Shown here: in pieces, positions 35,543 to 45,177 of the stretch
How the letters are laid out: each line of letters starts with the position of its first letter
How positions within the stretch are numbered: the first letter of the stretch is position 1
Source: Pseudomonas sp. L5B5
Lineage (GTDB): Bacteria; Pseudomonadota; Gammaproteobacteria; Pseudomonadales; Pseudomonadaceae
Assembly (NCBI RefSeq): GCF_020520285.1
Contig: NZ_CP084742.1
Coordinates: forward strand, 4,960,001 to 5,024,000
Direction of reading: 5' to 3'
Length of the DNA stretch: 64,000 bases
Program-made: the position numbers and the translations under genes
The notes under the pieces: model-generated
What the model saw: the letters and a program-made list of their open reading frames with translations, nothing else
The model's database searches: none
Told to the model about the DNA's origin: nothing

Positions 35543-36042
35543 CAGATCATCCCAAGCAAGTCCCGGCGGAGTTCGTGCCGCCATCGGTCTGGCGCAATCC
35601 CTGGCATTTCCTCGCATTCGGCTTCGGTTCTGGCACCTTGCCCAAGGCTCCGGGCACCTGGGGTTCGCTGGTTGCGCTACCCTTTATCCCGCTGTGGCAG
35701 ATGTTGCCGGACTGGGGCTACTGGCTGATGCTGGGCGTCACCATGCTGTTCGGCTTCTGGCTGTGCGGCAAGGTGGCTGACGACCTGCGGGTGCATGACC
35801 ACGAAGGCATCGTCTGGGACGAGATGGTCGGCATGTGGATCACCCTGTGGCTGGTGCCCGAAGGCTGGCAGTGGCTGTTGGCGGGGTTCCTGATGTTCCG
35901 CTTCTTCGACATTCTCAAGCCGTGGCCGATTCGCTGGATAGACCGGCATGTGCATGGCGGTGTCGGGATCATGCTCGATGATATCCTGGCCGGCGTGTTC
36001 GCCTGGCTGGCAATGCAGGGGCTGGTGTGGTGCTTGGGCTGA
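35539..36042 (+). CDS. pgpA: Phosphatidylglycerophosphatase A
   Basis: The 167-residue inner-membrane enzyme removes phosphate from phosphatidylglycerol phosphate. Family motifs are FGSGTLPKAPGTWGSL near the N-terminus, HDHEGIVWDEMVGMWI and LMFRFFDILKPWPIRWID, with three or four membrane segments. The start GTG overlaps the thiL stop. Confidence 0.95.
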   Translation: MTDHPKQVPAEFVPPSVWRNPWHFLAFGFGSGTLPKAPGTWGSLVALPFIPLWQMLPDWGYWLMLGVTMLFGFWLCGKVADDLRVHDHEGIVWDEMVGMWITLWLVPEGWQWLLAGFLMFRFFDILKPWPIRWIDRHVHGGVGIMLDDILAGVFAWLAMQGLVWCLG

Positions 36043-36052
36043 GGGACAAGGC

Positions 36053-36811
36053 ATGGGTGTCTGTCGCGCACTACTGGTATTGCTGGTTGTCTGCAGTTGC
36101 GGCGAGGGCTGGGCGGGTGAGACGCCAGTAGCGCCCAGGTCGATTCGTATCGCCAGCGAGGAGTGGAACCAGTACAGCGAGGCCGACGGCCAGGGGTTGT
36201 CCTGGGACATCCTGCGAGAGGTCTTCGAGCCCCTGGGCATCAGGGTCGAGTGCCTGAGCATGCCGTACACCCGTTCGGTCGGGCTGGTGCAGCGCGGCGA
36301 GGTGGATGCCCAGGCCGGTGCCTATCGCAACGAGTCCCCGGGCGTGCTGTACCCGCACTGGAACTACGACAATGATCACGTCTACGCCCTGGGCCTGGCC
36401 AGCAACCCCGATCTGACGCTGGCGACCCTGGGCAACTATCGCCTGGTCTGGGTGCGTGGCTACAAGTACGAGGACTACCTGCCCAACATCCACCGCTACA
36501 ATGAGATCCGCCGCCGGGTGGGGATCCTGCCGATGCTGCTCTACAGCCGCGCCGACTACTACATCGATGGCCAGACCGAAGTCGACTACGTGCTCGGGCA
36601 GGCCGACGATCCCAGTCGGTTCAAGCGTTCGCACCTGGTGGAGCTGCCTTTGTACCTGGGGTTTGCCGATACTCCCCGGGGGCGTGCCCTGCTGGCCCTG
36701 TACGACCAGCGCATGGAGCAGTTGGTGAAGAGCGGTGGCCTGCGGGCTATCTTCCAACACTGGAAGCAACCTTACCCTTTCGGTGATTCCCCCCGGCCGG
36801 CGGTCCGGTGA
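36053..36811 (+). CDS. Periplasmic solute-binding-like protein (transporter substrate-binding domain)
   Basis: The 252-residue product has a signal peptide (cleavage near GWAGE) and a type II periplasmic binding protein fold similar to amino-acid ABC binding proteins (RSIRIASEEWNQYSEADGQG, then WDILREVFEPLGI). No ABC permease or ATPase is nearby. A free-standing sensor or scavenger role is therefore as likely as transport. It starts 10 nt after pgpA and may share the operon. Confidence 0.85.
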   Translation: MGVCRALLVLLVVCSCGEGWAGETPVAPRSIRIASEEWNQYSEADGQGLSWDILREVFEPLGIRVECLSMPYTRSVGLVQRGEVDAQAGAYRNESPGVLYPHWNYDNDHVYALGLASNPDLTLATLGNYRLVWVRGYKYEDYLPNIHRYNEIRRRVGILPMLLYSRADYYIDGQTEVDYVLGQADDPSRFKRSHLVELPLYLGFADTPRGRALLALYDQRMEQLVKSGGLRAIFQHWKQPYPFGDSPRPAVR

Positions 36812-36924
36812 TCGAACTTATCGATCTTTATCCGCGATAATTCAGCCTAAGCGCCCAATGGAGGCTGCTGCTACAATGCCGCCTCTGCGAATCTCCAGTC
36901 CCCATACAGATCAGGAGCACAACA

Positions 36925-37542
36925 GTGCCCGTTGTTTTTGTTGCCGCTTCCAAGCTGCCCACTCCCTTTGCGCAATTCACCATGCACGGTTTCCTCGATG
37001 AAGCCACCGGCCGCGAGCACGTGGTGCTCAGCCTGGGCGACATCGCCGACGGCGCTCCAGTGCTCGGTCGGCTGCACTCCGAATGCCTGACCGGTGATGC
37101 CCTGTTCAGCCAGCGCTGTGACTGCGGCTCGCAGCTCGAAGCCGCCCTGCGGGCCATTGCCCGTGAAGGTCGCGGGGTACTGCTGTACCTGCGCCAGGAA
37201 GGCCGGGGCATCGGCCTGCTGAACAAGATCCGCGCCTATGAGTTGCAGGACGGTGGAGCCGATACCGTGGAAGCCAACGAGCGCCTGGGTTTTGCCGCCG
37301 ACCAGCGCGATTACGCCATGTGCCTGCCGATGCTCGAGCACCTGGGCGTCAAGGCCCTGAGGCTGATGACCAACAACCCGCGCAAGGTCAAGGCCTTGAC
37401 CGAGATGGGTATCCAGGTCGCCGAGCGCGTGCCGCTGCACACCGGCCATAACCCGCACAACAAGCTGTACCTGGCCACCAAGGCCAGCAAGCTCGACCAC
37501 ATGATGGGCAACGAGCACCAGGGCGAGGTCGACCGCGCGTGA
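36925..37542 (+). CDS. ribA: GTP cyclohydrolase II RibA
   Basis: The 205-residue enzyme opens the GTP ring to start riboflavin synthesis. The zinc ligands are the three Cys in [20 protein letters not shown], followed by [13 protein letters not shown] and [15 protein letters not shown]. It is the functional partner for the zinc-less tail of the RibB hybrid upstream. The start is a GTG at 36925 with AGGAG 7 nt before. It overlaps the next gene by 4 nt. Confidence 0.97.
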   Translation: MPVVFVAASKLPTPFAQFTMHGFLDEATGREHVVLSLGDIADGAPVLGRLHSECLTGDALFSQRCDCGSQLEAALRAIAREGRGVLLYLRQEGRGIGLLNKIRAYELQDGGADTVEANERLGFAADQRDYAMCLPMLEHLGVKALRLMTNNPRKVKALTEMGIQVAERVPLHTGHNPHNKLYLATKASKLDHMMGNEHQGEVDRA

Positions 37543-37958
37543 CCCGGGGGCAAGTGAAACGACGCCTGACCGTCAGTTGGTGGCAGTACCTGGCCTTGGC
37601 CTTGCTGCCTCTGTTCGTGATCAACGCGGTGTTCGGCCAGGGCGAGGCGATCATGCCGGTGCTGGCGATGCCATTCTTCATTGCCGGCACGGCTTCGATG
37701 TTCGTCAGCCTGCGTTTCTTCAACGGCTACAAGCATGCGTTGATCGCCACCGGCAAAGCCCTGGACACCCCTGAGGAACCCGCTGCCTGGATCACCCTGG
37801 CGGCTCGCCGGCGCGCGGCGTTTCTGGCGGCCTCGTTGCCGGCCTGGATCGGTGCCCTGGCGGTCTTCGTTGGCCTGGAAGCGGTGCCGCTGATGCTGCT
37901 GGCACTGTCCAGCGCCGTGCTGTTCTACCTCTACCGCATCCCTCGCCAGCTCGGCTGA
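37539..37958 (+). CDS. Small inner-membrane protein of unknown function
   Basis: The 139-residue product has four hydrophobic segments ([68 protein letters not shown]) and no known motif. It is fused to its neighbours at the translational level: its GTG overlaps the ribA stop by 4 nt and its stop overlaps the BtuF-like start by 1 nt. A role in vitamin transport or membrane targeting is only a suggestion from context. Confidence 0.8.
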   Translation: MTRGQVKRRLTVSWWQYLALALLPLFVINAVFGQGEAIMPVLAMPFFIAGTASMFVSLRFFNGYKHALIATGKALDTPEEPAAWITLAARRRAAFLAASLPAWIGALAVFVGLEAVPLMLLALSSAVLFYLYRIPRQLG

Positions 37959-38755
37959 TGCTGCGCTGGTTGGCGGTCCTGGGCCTGCTGGTCGCCGGCC
38001 CGGCGCTGGCGGCATCGCGCGTTGTCAGCCTGGCACCGTCGCTGTCGGAAATCGTCGTTGAACTGGGCGCAGCCGACCTGCTGGTGGGCGTGCTGGATGC
38101 CGGCGAACGTCCTGCGTCGTTGCAGGGCCTACCGTCGGTAGGGCGCTACGGCCAGCTGGACATCGAGCGCCTGCTGAGCCTGCAACCCGATCTTTTGTTG
38201 CTCTGGCCGGGCAGTGTCGGTCCGGCCCAGAAAGAGCAATTGGCGCGTCTGGGCATTCCCACCGTTGTTGCCGAACCCCATGATCTTTCGCAGCTGACCG
38301 CGCAGATCGCCGAGATCGGCGAGCGCCTGGGCCGCCCGCAAGCCGGTCAGGCATTGGCGGTCCAGCTGGACCAGCGACTCGCGCAGTTGCGCCAGCGCTA
38401 TCGTCGGGCGTCGCCCCTGCCGGTGTTCTACCAGATCTGGGATCGCCCGCTGTACACCGTGGGTGGCGGGCAGATCATCAGCGACGCCCTGGCGGTCTGC
38501 GGGGCGCGCAATGTATTTGCCGATCAAGCGCTGCCGGCGCCCCAGGTCAGTATCGAGGCGGTGCTGCAGCGCAACCCGCAGGCGATCCTGGCCACGGCCC
38601 AGGGCCAGTTGGATGCCTGGAGAGCTTGGCCGCAGATCGCCGCGGTCAAGCAGGGGCGTTTGTTGCTGGTGACGGACAAGGGCCTGGAGCGGCCCAGTGG
38701 GCAGATGGTCGGCGCAGTGGCCAAGCTGTGTGCATTGATCGCGCCCGAGCGCTGA
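37958..38755 (+). CDS. BtuF-like cobalamin-binding periplasmic protein
   Basis: The 265-residue product has a signal peptide (cleavage near ALAAS). It then shows the class III periplasmic binding protein pattern seen in BtuF and siderophore binders: RVVSLAPSLSEIVVELGAAD, VGRYGQLDIERLLSLQPDLL, FYQIWDRPLYTVGG. Vitamin B12 is the likely ligand because the next gene, convergent, is a BtuB-like receptor. No BtuC or BtuD gene is adjacent. Confidence 0.82.
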   Translation: MLRWLAVLGLLVAGPALAASRVVSLAPSLSEIVVELGAADLLVGVLDAGERPASLQGLPSVGRYGQLDIERLLSLQPDLLLLWPGSVGPAQKEQLARLGIPTVVAEPHDLSQLTAQIAEIGERLGRPQAGQALAVQLDQRLAQLRQRYRRASPLPVFYQIWDRPLYTVGGGQIISDALAVCGARNVFADQALPAPQVSIEAVLQRNPQAILATAQGQLDAWRAWPQIAAVKQGRLLLVTDKGLERPSGQMVGAVAKLCALIAPER

Positions 38756-38762
38756 GCCGGTT

Positions 38763-40652
38763 CTACAGCTCTGGGGTCCAGGTCACACCGAGCATCCAGG
38801 TCCGACCTTCTTCGCGGTAGCCGTAGTCGCTGCCCTGGTGGTTGTAGAGCGCACGGGAATAGGACTTGTCGAAGACATTGTCGAGCTTGAGGTCCAGCTT
38901 GAGCTCCTGGTTGACTGCCCAACTGCTGCGCAGGCCGAACAGGCCATAACCACCAAGCTGTGCCTGCTTCTGTCCGAAGCGATTTTCACGACTACTGCTC
39001 ACCAGTTGCCAGCTGGCACCGAATGCCAGCCGCTCGAACTGACGGTCCAGATCCAGGTTCAGGGTGCGCTTGGCCCGGCGTGGTAGTTGCTCTCCGCTCT
39101 GGCGATTGCGTGGATCGATGATGGCGACGCCTGCGCTGGTCTGCCAGCCGAACCATTCCTGTTTCAGGGCTGTTTCCAGGCCATTGATTCGCGCCGAGCC
39201 TATGTTTTCTGGTCGCCGTGCACTGATGTTGTAGATGATCGCGTCCTTGAGATCGATGCGATAGAGAGAAGTCTCCAGGCGACTATCTGGGGTCAGTTGG
39301 CTACGCCATTGCAGTTCGTAGCTTTTGGAGTGTTCTGGCTTGAGCTGTGGGTTGCTGCTGTCTGGGTAGTACAGATCACTGAAGTTCGGTGCCCGAAAGC
39401 CTTCGCTGTAGGACAGCAGCAGATCGTTGTCCGGGTTCAGTGGCAGGGTCAGGGTGCCGCTCCAGGTGTTCTGGCTGCCGAACTGCTGGTTCTGGTCATG
39501 GCGCAGGCCCAGTTCGGTGGAGAAGCTGTCGCCTTGGAACCGATGCTGGATAAAGGCCGCACGATTCCAGCGGCTGTCTTCGGCGAAGTACTGCGGGGTG
39601 CTGCCGATGAAAAAGGCCGGGCCGGTATTGAGTCGGTCCTCGTACCAGTCGGCGCCAAGGATCAGGCTGTGTTGCGCAGTCAGGCGCAGATCGTTTTGCC
39701 AGGCGAGTGAGTCGCGGTAAGTGTTGAACACGCTACGCTCGTCGCTGAGCTTATTGCGCTTGAGGTCGCGGTTTTCGCTGTGACCCAGTTCCAGTCGAGA
39801 CTGCCAGCGGTCATTGACCGTCGCATCGATAAAGCCGCTGACGCTGCTGACGGTGAAGTCGGTATAAGGGTCCTGCTCCGCGGCGAAAGGGTTGTCATAA
39901 CGGCTGCGGCCTCGGTTATCCAGCAGGTTGAAGCCCACTTCCAGGTCGTCGCTGAGGGCATGGCTTAGGGTGAAACTCAGGGATTGGTTGCGGTAGCCAT
40001 CGTGATCTGTATCGCTGGGGTAGGAGGCGTGGGTCCAGTCGATTCCGACACTTTCATCCAGGTTGGCGCCGAGGCTGAAGCGGGTCCGCTGGTCGCCGCC
40101 AGACAGTCCCAGGCTGCGCTCCCAGGTCTGGTTGCTACCAGCGGCAACGCGCATGCGCCCATGCAGTCCCGAGTCGGCACTGCGGCGGGTGAAGATTTGG
40201 ATCACCCCGCCAATGGCGTCGCTGCCGTAGATCACCGAGCGCGAGCCACGCAGCACTTCCACCCGCTCGATCTGCTCGACGCTGATGAACTGCAGGTTGC
40301 TGTCGCCGCTGGATGAACTGCCGATGCGTTGACCATCCACCAGCACTAGGCTTTGGGCCGAGTTGGTGCCGCGAATGAAAATGTTCGGCAGGCTGCCGCG
40401 TCCGCCACTCTGAGCAACCTGCACCCCGGGAACCCGTTGCAGCAGGTCGGTCAGGCTGGTGGGTTGCAGGCGATCGATGTCCTCCCGTGTGAACACCGTG
40501 TTGGCCGCGCTGCTGTCGTTGCGGGCTTCGACCTGGCGGTTGGCGCTGATCAGGGTATCCGACAGTTTCAGTGCGTGGTCACGGCTGGCAGTGTCGGCCA
40601 GCAAGTCGCTAGCCGGGAGCAGGAGGAGCAAGGCAAGGCGAGAGCGTGTCAT
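38763..40652 (-). CDS. TonB-dependent outer membrane receptor, BtuB-like
   Basis: The 629-residue product has a signal peptide, a TonB box region near LKLSDTLISANR, a plug domain (LTDLLQRVPGVQVAQSGGRG, FIRGTNSAQSLVLVDGQRIG, EVLRGSRSVIYGSDAIGG) and a 22-strand-type barrel. It ends in LGVTWTPEL. The plug pattern and size match BtuB-type vitamin B12 receptors. It converges on the BtuF-like gene with 7 nt between the stops. Upstream there are only 107 bp and no B12-box, so no cobalamin riboswitch is visible. Confidence 0.87.
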   Translation of the reverse strand: MTRSRLALLLLLPASDLLADTASRDHALKLSDTLISANRQVEARNDSSAANTVFTREDIDRLQPTSLTDLLQRVPGVQVAQSGGRGSLPNIFIRGTNSAQSLVLVDGQRIGSSSSGDSNLQFISVEQIERVEVLRGSRSVIYGSDAIGGVIQIFTRRSADSGLHGRMRVAAGSNQTWERSLGLSGGDQRTRFSLGANLDESVGIDWTHASYPSDTDHDGYRNQSLSFTLSHALSDDLEVGFNLLDNRGRSRYDNPFAAEQDPYTDFTVSSVSGFIDATVNDRWQSRLELGHSENRDLKRNKLSDERSVFNTYRDSLAWQNDLRLTAQHSLILGADWYEDRLNTGPAFFIGSTPQYFAEDSRWNRAAFIQHRFQGDSFSTELGLRHDQNQQFGSQNTWSGTLTLPLNPDNDLLLSYSEGFRAPNFSDLYYPDSSNPQLKPEHSKSYELQWRSQLTPDSRLETSLYRIDLKDAIIYNISARRPENIGSARINGLETALKQEWFGWQTSAGVAIIDPRNRQSGEQLPRRAKRTLNLDLDRQFERLAFGASWQLVSSSRENRFGQKQAQLGGYGLFGLRSSWAVNQELKLDLKLDNVFDKSYSRALYNHQGSDYGYREEGRTWMLGVTWTPEL

Positions 40653-40702
40653 GGCGGGTCCAGTCCGTTGGGTGGGCGCGGCCAGGGCGCCAGATGCAGG
40701 AA

Positions 40703-40755
40703 CGCCCGCAGGGCGGGCGCTCACAACCTGTTGCAGCGGCTACAGCGAGCCGCTG
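40703..40755. repeat. Two tandem hairpins between dxs and the BtuB-like gene
   Basis: The first stem is CGCCCGC/GCGGGCG at 40703-40719. The second is CAGCGGCT/AGCCGCTG at 40734-40755, which shares a 12-mer with the hairpin at 26666-26691. They follow the receptor start region and precede the dxs stop on the minus strand. They may end dxs transcription or be REP-like. Confidence 0.55.
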
Positions 40756-40759
40756 TGAA

Positions 40760-42661
40760 TCACGTCAGGCCCAGTCGTTGCAGGCGCTGGCGGATCGAGG
40801 CTTCGATACCGGCTTCGTCGAGGCCGCACTCGGCAAGCATCTGTGCCGGCTTGGCATGTTCGACGTAGGTGTCGGGCAGGCCCAGGTGCAGAACCTGCTT
40901 GAGCAGGCCCTCCAGGGCCAGGAACTCGCTGACCGCGCTGCCGGCGCCACCCATGATGGCGTTTTCCTCGATGGTCACCAGCAGCTCGTGGCTGCCGGCG
41001 ATCTCGCGCACCAGGGCTTCGTCCAGGGGTTTGACGAAACGCATGTCGACCACGGTGGCGTCGAGTTTCTCGGCCACCTTAAGCGCTTCGGCCATTTGCA
41101 CGCCGAAAACCAGCAACGCCACTTGCTTGCCCTGGCGACGGACCAGGCCCTTGCCGATCTCGATCGGCTCCAGGTCCTTGTCGATCGGCGCATTGGGGCC
41201 GCTGCCGCGTGGGTAGCGCACCGCTGCCGGGCCGTTGTAGAGGTGGCCGGTGTTGAGCATCTTGCGCAGTTCGTTCTCGTCGCTCGGCGTCATCACCACC
41301 ATCCCGGGGATGCAGCGCAGGTAGGACAAATCGAAGCTGCCGGCGTGGGTCGGGCCGTCCTCGCCCACCAGGCCGGCGCGATCGATGGCGAACAGGACGT
41401 CGAGGTTCTGCACCGCTACGTCATGCACCAGTTGGTCGTAGCCACGCTGCAGGAAGGTCGAATAGATCGCCACCACTGGCTTGGCGCCTTCGCAGGCCAT
41501 GCCCGCCGCCAGGGTCACCGCGTGCTGCTCGGCAATCGCCACGTCGAAGTAGCGCAGCGGGAAGCGCTCGCTGAAGTCCACCAGGTCGGAGCCTTCCTTC
41601 ATCGCCGGGGTGATGCCCACCAGGCGCGAGTCGGCGGCCGCCATGTCGCACAGCCATTCGCCGAACACGCCGGAGTACTTCGGTCCGCCGGCTTTCTTCG
41701 GCGCGCTGGCCGGAGCGTCCAGGGGTTCGAGCTTGGTGATGGCGTGGTAACCGATGGGGTCGACTTCCGCCGGGGCGAAACCCTTGCCCTTCTTGGTCAC
41801 CACATGCAGGAACTGCGGGCCCTTGAGGTCACGCATGTTGCGCAGGGTGGCGATCAGGGTCGGCAGGTCGTGGCCGTCGATCGGGCCGATGTAGTTCCAG
41901 CCCAGCTCTTCGAACAAGGTCCCGGGGACCAGCATGCCCTTGGCATACTCTTCGGTACGGCGGGCGATTTCCCAGGCTCCGGGCAGGCGCGACAGCACTT
42001 TCTTGCTGCCTTCGCGCATGCTGGCGTAGGTGCGGCTGGAGAGAATCTTGGCCAGGTAGTTGGACAGGCCGCCGACATTGCGCGAGATCGACATGTCGTT
42101 GTCGTTGAGGATCACCAGCATGTTGGCGTCCACTTCCGGCGCGTGGTTCAGGGCCTCGAAGGCCATGCCCGCGGTCAGCGCACCGTCGCCGATTACCGCG
42201 ATAGCCTTGCGGTCGCTGTTCTGCAGGCGGGCGGCGATGGCCATGCCCAGGGCGGCGCTGATGGAGGTGCTCGAGTGGCCGACGCCGAAGGTGTCGTACT
42301 CGCTCTCCGAGCGCCGCGGGAAGGCGGCCAGGCCGTCCTTCTGGCGCAAGGAGGCCATCTGTTCGCGACGACCGGTCAGGATCTTGTGCGGATACGCCTG
42401 ATGGCCCACGTCCCAGACAAGGCGGTCGTCCGGGGTGTCGAAGACGTAGTGCAGGGCGATGGTCAGCTCGATGACGCCGAGGCCGGCACCGAAATGCCCA
42501 CCGGTCTGGCCGACCGTATAGAGCAGTTCCAGGCGCAACTCATCGGCCAGGGTCTCCAGCTCGGATTCGCCTAACCGGCGCAGGCCGTCCGGCGTCTGGG
42601 CACGGTCGAGCAGCGGCGTGGTCGGGCGTTTGCGGGGAATCTCATGAAACGTCGTGGGCAT
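40760..42661 (-). CDS. dxs: 1-deoxy-D-xylulose-5-phosphate synthase
   Basis: The 633-residue thiamine-diphosphate enzyme makes DXP from pyruvate and glyceraldehyde 3-phosphate, the first step of the MEP isoprenoid route. It has [14 protein letters not shown], the TPP motif [17 protein letters not shown] with [12 protein letters not shown], and the transketolase-like [19 protein letters not shown]. It follows ispA after 112 nt, as in P. aeruginosa PA4044-PA4042. Confidence 0.97.
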   Translation of the reverse strand: MPTTFHEIPRKRPTTPLLDRAQTPDGLRRLGESELETLADELRLELLYTVGQTGGHFGAGLGVIELTIALHYVFDTPDDRLVWDVGHQAYPHKILTGRREQMASLRQKDGLAAFPRRSESEYDTFGVGHSSTSISAALGMAIAARLQNSDRKAIAVIGDGALTAGMAFEALNHAPEVDANMLVILNDNDMSISRNVGGLSNYLAKILSSRTYASMREGSKKVLSRLPGAWEIARRTEEYAKGMLVPGTLFEELGWNYIGPIDGHDLPTLIATLRNMRDLKGPQFLHVVTKKGKGFAPAEVDPIGYHAITKLEPLDAPASAPKKAGGPKYSGVFGEWLCDMAAADSRLVGITPAMKEGSDLVDFSERFPLRYFDVAIAEQHAVTLAAGMACEGAKPVVAIYSTFLQRGYDQLVHDVAVQNLDVLFAIDRAGLVGEDGPTHAGSFDLSYLRCIPGMVVMTPSDENELRKMLNTGHLYNGPAAVRYPRGSGPNAPIDKDLEPIEIGKGLVRRQGKQVALLVFGVQMAEALKVAEKLDATVVDMRFVKPLDEALVREIAGSHELLVTIEENAIMGGAGSAVSEFLALEGLLKQVLHLGLPDTYVEHAKPAQMLAECGLDEAGIEASIRQRLQRLGLT

Positions 42662-42773
42662 CAGGCGAATCGTTATAGGTGTAGAAAGAGGCGGCAGTTT
42701 ACCTTATGCATCGCAAGCTGCCCACGCAGAGCACCGAACTTGGCCGATATGCGGTCCTGGAAACCGCCGTCGG

Positions 42774-43661
42774 TCAGTTGCGGCGCTCGACGATATACCG
42801 CGCCAGCTCGCGCAGCGGCTCGGCTGCTGCGTCAAACGGGCGCAGGGCGTGCAACGCCTGGTCACGCAGCTCCAGGGCGTAGGCCTTGGCGGCCTCCAGG
42901 CCCAGCAGCGACGGGTAGGTCGGCTTGTCCCGGGCGATATCGGCGCCCTGGCGCTTGCCCAGGGTCGCGGTATCGCTCTCGACGTCGAGAATGTCGTCCT
43001 GGACCTGGAATGCCAGGCCGATGGCCCGGGCATAGGCTTGCAAGGCCTTGAGCTCGTCCTTCTCGGCCCGGCCGCTGGCCAGGGCACCGAGGATGACGCT
43101 GGCCTCGATCAAGGCACCGGTCTTGTGCCGATGCATGTACTCCAGGGCTTGCTGGTCGAGCTTGAGTCCTACCGAACCCAGGTCGATGGCCTGGCCGCCA
43201 ACCATGCCCGCAGGGCCTGCAGCCTGGGCCAGGGTAGTGACCATGCGCAGGCGGATCTCGGCGCTGGCATCGCTCAGGCGCGGATCCAGCAGGGCGCTGA
43301 AAGCCAGGCTCTGCAGGCCGTCGCCGGCAAGGATTGCACAGGCTTCGTCGAAGGCCTTGTGGGTAGTGGGCTGGCCGCGACGCAGGTCGTCGTCGTCCAT
43401 GGCCGGCAGATCGTCGTGCACCAGGGAGTAAGCGTGGATCAGTTCCACCGCGCAGGCCGCGCCGTTGGCCTGTTCCGGCTGGCCACCCAGGGCTTCGCAA
43501 GCCGCGTAGGCCAGCAGCGGGCGCACGCGCTTGCCGCCATTCATCACGCTGTAGCGCATGGCTTCATAGAGGCGGGCCAGCTCGGGGCCGGGGGCCTCGA
43601 ACAGCGACTGCATCGCGGCGTCGACACGGGCCTGGCTGTTGGCCTGGTAAATGGCGATCAT
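42774..43661 (-). CDS. ispA: Farnesyl diphosphate synthase
   Basis: The 295-residue enzyme elongates IPP/DMAPP to farnesyl diphosphate. It carries both Asp-rich motifs, [14 protein letters not shown] and VQDDILDVE, plus GGKRVRPLL. The ATG at 43661 overlaps the xseB stop by 4 nt. Products of dxs and ispA feed ubiquinone, undecaprenyl phosphate and other prenyl chains. Confidence 0.97.
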   Translation of the reverse strand: MIAIYQANSQARVDAAMQSLFEAPGPELARLYEAMRYSVMNGGKRVRPLLAYAACEALGGQPEQANGAACAVELIHAYSLVHDDLPAMDDDDLRRGQPTTHKAFDEACAILAGDGLQSLAFSALLDPRLSDASAEIRLRMVTTLAQAAGPAGMVGGQAIDLGSVGLKLDQQALEYMHRHKTGALIEASVILGALASGRAEKDELKALQAYARAIGLAFQVQDDILDVESDTATLGKRQGADIARDKPTYPSLLGLEAAKAYALELRDQALHALRPFDAAAEPLRELARYIVERRN

Positions 43662-43900
43662 TCTGGCTGTTCCGCATCGAAGGGCTGTTCCGCCAGCTCG
43701 CCATCGCGCTCCAGCAGGATCTGCACCTTCTGTTCGGCCTGGGCCAGGGCGGCCTGGCAATCACGGGTCAGGCCGATGCCTTGTTCGAAGGCGGTCAACG
43801 AGTCTTCCAGCGACAGCTCGCCGTTCTCCAGACGCTCGACCAGGGTTTGCAGATCGGCGAGGGATTGTTCGAAATCTAAGGCAGCTTTTTTGCGGGCCAT
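43658..43900 (-). CDS. xseB: Exodeoxyribonuclease VII small subunit
   Basis: The 80-residue product shows the XseB pattern [36 protein letters not shown] and [16 protein letters not shown]. XseB bundles wrap XseA in exonuclease VII. It is the first gene of xseB-ispA-dxs and overlaps ispA by 4 nt. Confidence 0.96.
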   Translation of the reverse strand: MARKKAALDFEQSLADLQTLVERLENGELSLEDSLTAFEQGIGLTRDCQAALAQAEQKVQILLERDGELAEQPFDAEQPE

Positions 43901-43933
43901 GGCGGCTATCCCGGGTGGCGTTAAACCGGCGCG

Positions 43934-43962
43934 ACACTAGCAGACACCGGGGTTGCGGGCAA
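43934..43962 (-). promoter_or_regulatory. Candidate sigma-70 promoter of xseB-ispA-dxs
   Basis: On the minus strand TTGCCC (43962-43957) and TAGTGT (43939-43934) are 17 nt apart. A start would fall near 43927, about 27 nt before the xseB ATG. Both boxes deviate from consensus. Confidence 0.4.
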
Positions 43963-44348
43963 ATGAGAAGCGCTCGCTGGCACGTTCTCCGGCACGTGCG
44001 TGCGCGGCAGGAACCCCGGGGCGATCGGCTTCGCTGAAGCTTTGCCCAGGAGGGCTGAATAGAGGGAGCACAGGCTGCATCGAAAGCGTTTCGAGCAGTG
44101 GCATCTCTCTCAAGCAGTCTTATTCGATGACGAAAGGGTGATAGCACCGTAATGGCATGTACGGCGCGGGCTCCAGGCCGGTGCCTACTCCCTCGCAAAA
44201 TCCCTTTTCCCCAATTGTGCTACAGGCGGCAAATCGCTAATCTGCGGCCTTTCCAGCGCCCACTTTGATCGGGCGACATTCCGAATGTTTCGCAGCTGCG
44301 CCGAGGATCTGGCGCCAGGGTTTCCCCATGCATGGCAGGACGCACTAC
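43963..44348. other. Intergenic region upstream of the mag operon
   Basis: I see no gene in these 386 bases. They should hold the mag promoter, but I can place no convincing -35/-10 pair. Close to magA, CAGGACG includes the probable ribosome site (AGGA) and a GGA core of the kind bound by Rsm proteins, which is only suggestive. Confidence 0.45.
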
Positions 44349-45140
44349 ATGCGCGCTTTTTCCTTCCTTCTGCTGACCCTGTTGGCGGCCGCCGGCGCCT
44401 GTGCCGAGCCTTCTGCCGAGTTGCAGGAACCCCTGGCCGGCTGGCGTTATTCCGGATTGCTCGACCGCACCGAACAGGACCGGGTGGCTTACCCGACACC
44501 GCCCATCGACCGTGGCATCCAGCGCAACCGCACCATGATCGAGGGCCAGCTCAAGGCCATCGGCCATCTGCGCCAACCCCACAGCCTGTCGGTCAACGGC
44601 AATCCGCTCAATCTCTATACCGACGAGCAGGGGCGCTTCGGTCGGCCGTATGCCTTCGGTGCCGGCTCCAACAGCGTTGAAGTGCGCAGCTCCGAGGGCA
44701 AGTCGCTCAAGCGCGTGCAGTTCTACGAGGCCAACCCGAACAAGACCCCGCCGCGAATCCGTGTGGTGCTGGGCTGGGACGATCCCAAGGCCGAGCTGGA
44801 CATGCACATCATTACCCCTGACGGCCAGCATGCGTTCTTCGGCCACCCCGGCCTGACCAATGGCGGAGGCCTGGACCCCGATGGCGTCGATGGCCCAGGG
44901 CCGGAAATGTTCACCATGACCGCCCCCCTGCGCGGCACTTACCTGGTCTACGTCAACTACTGGGGCAACTTTGGCAGTGGCGGGTACAACTTCGACGAAG
45001 GCAGCAACCAGAACGAAGTGATCACCTCGCAGATCAACCTGATCCTTAACGAAAACACCGTCGATGAGAAACGCGAGACCTTCATCGTGCCCATGCGGGC
45101 CATCGGCGACCTGTTGCTGGTCAAGTCTTTCAACTATTGA
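44349..45140 (+). CDS. magA: MagA, DUF2135 (YfaP-like) exported protein
   Basis: The 263-residue product has a signal peptide (cleavage near GACA). Its DUF2135 domain contains RIRVVLGWDDPKAELDMHII, TPDGQHAFFGH and the ending ETFIVPMRAIGDLLLVKSFNY. It is the first of six genes in the order of the P. aeruginosa magABCDEF operon and of E. coli yfaP-yfaA-yfaT-yfaS-yfaQ. In P. aeruginosa MagA is reported to contact MagD. I preferred the ATG at 44349 (AGGA before it); another in-frame ATG lies at 44328. Confidence 0.9.
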   Translation: MRAFSFLLLTLLAAAGACAEPSAELQEPLAGWRYSGLLDRTEQDRVAYPTPPIDRGIQRNRTMIEGQLKAIGHLRQPHSLSVNGNPLNLYTDEQGRFGRPYAFGAGSNSVEVRSSEGKSLKRVQFYEANPNKTPPRIRVVLGWDDPKAELDMHIITPDGQHAFFGHPGLTNGGGLDPDGVDGPGPEMFTMTAPLRGTYLVYVNYWGNFGSGGYNFDEGSNQNEVITSQINLILNENTVDEKRETFIVPMRAIGDLLLVKSFNY

Positions 45141-45177
45141 ACATCCCGCACCACGGATGAATTGGGCTTTGTGAATC

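Noticed and set aside
40653..40759. Cobalamin riboswitch ahead of the BtuB-like gene
   Set aside because: The gap is only 107 bp, filled by two hairpins, and no B12-box is present.
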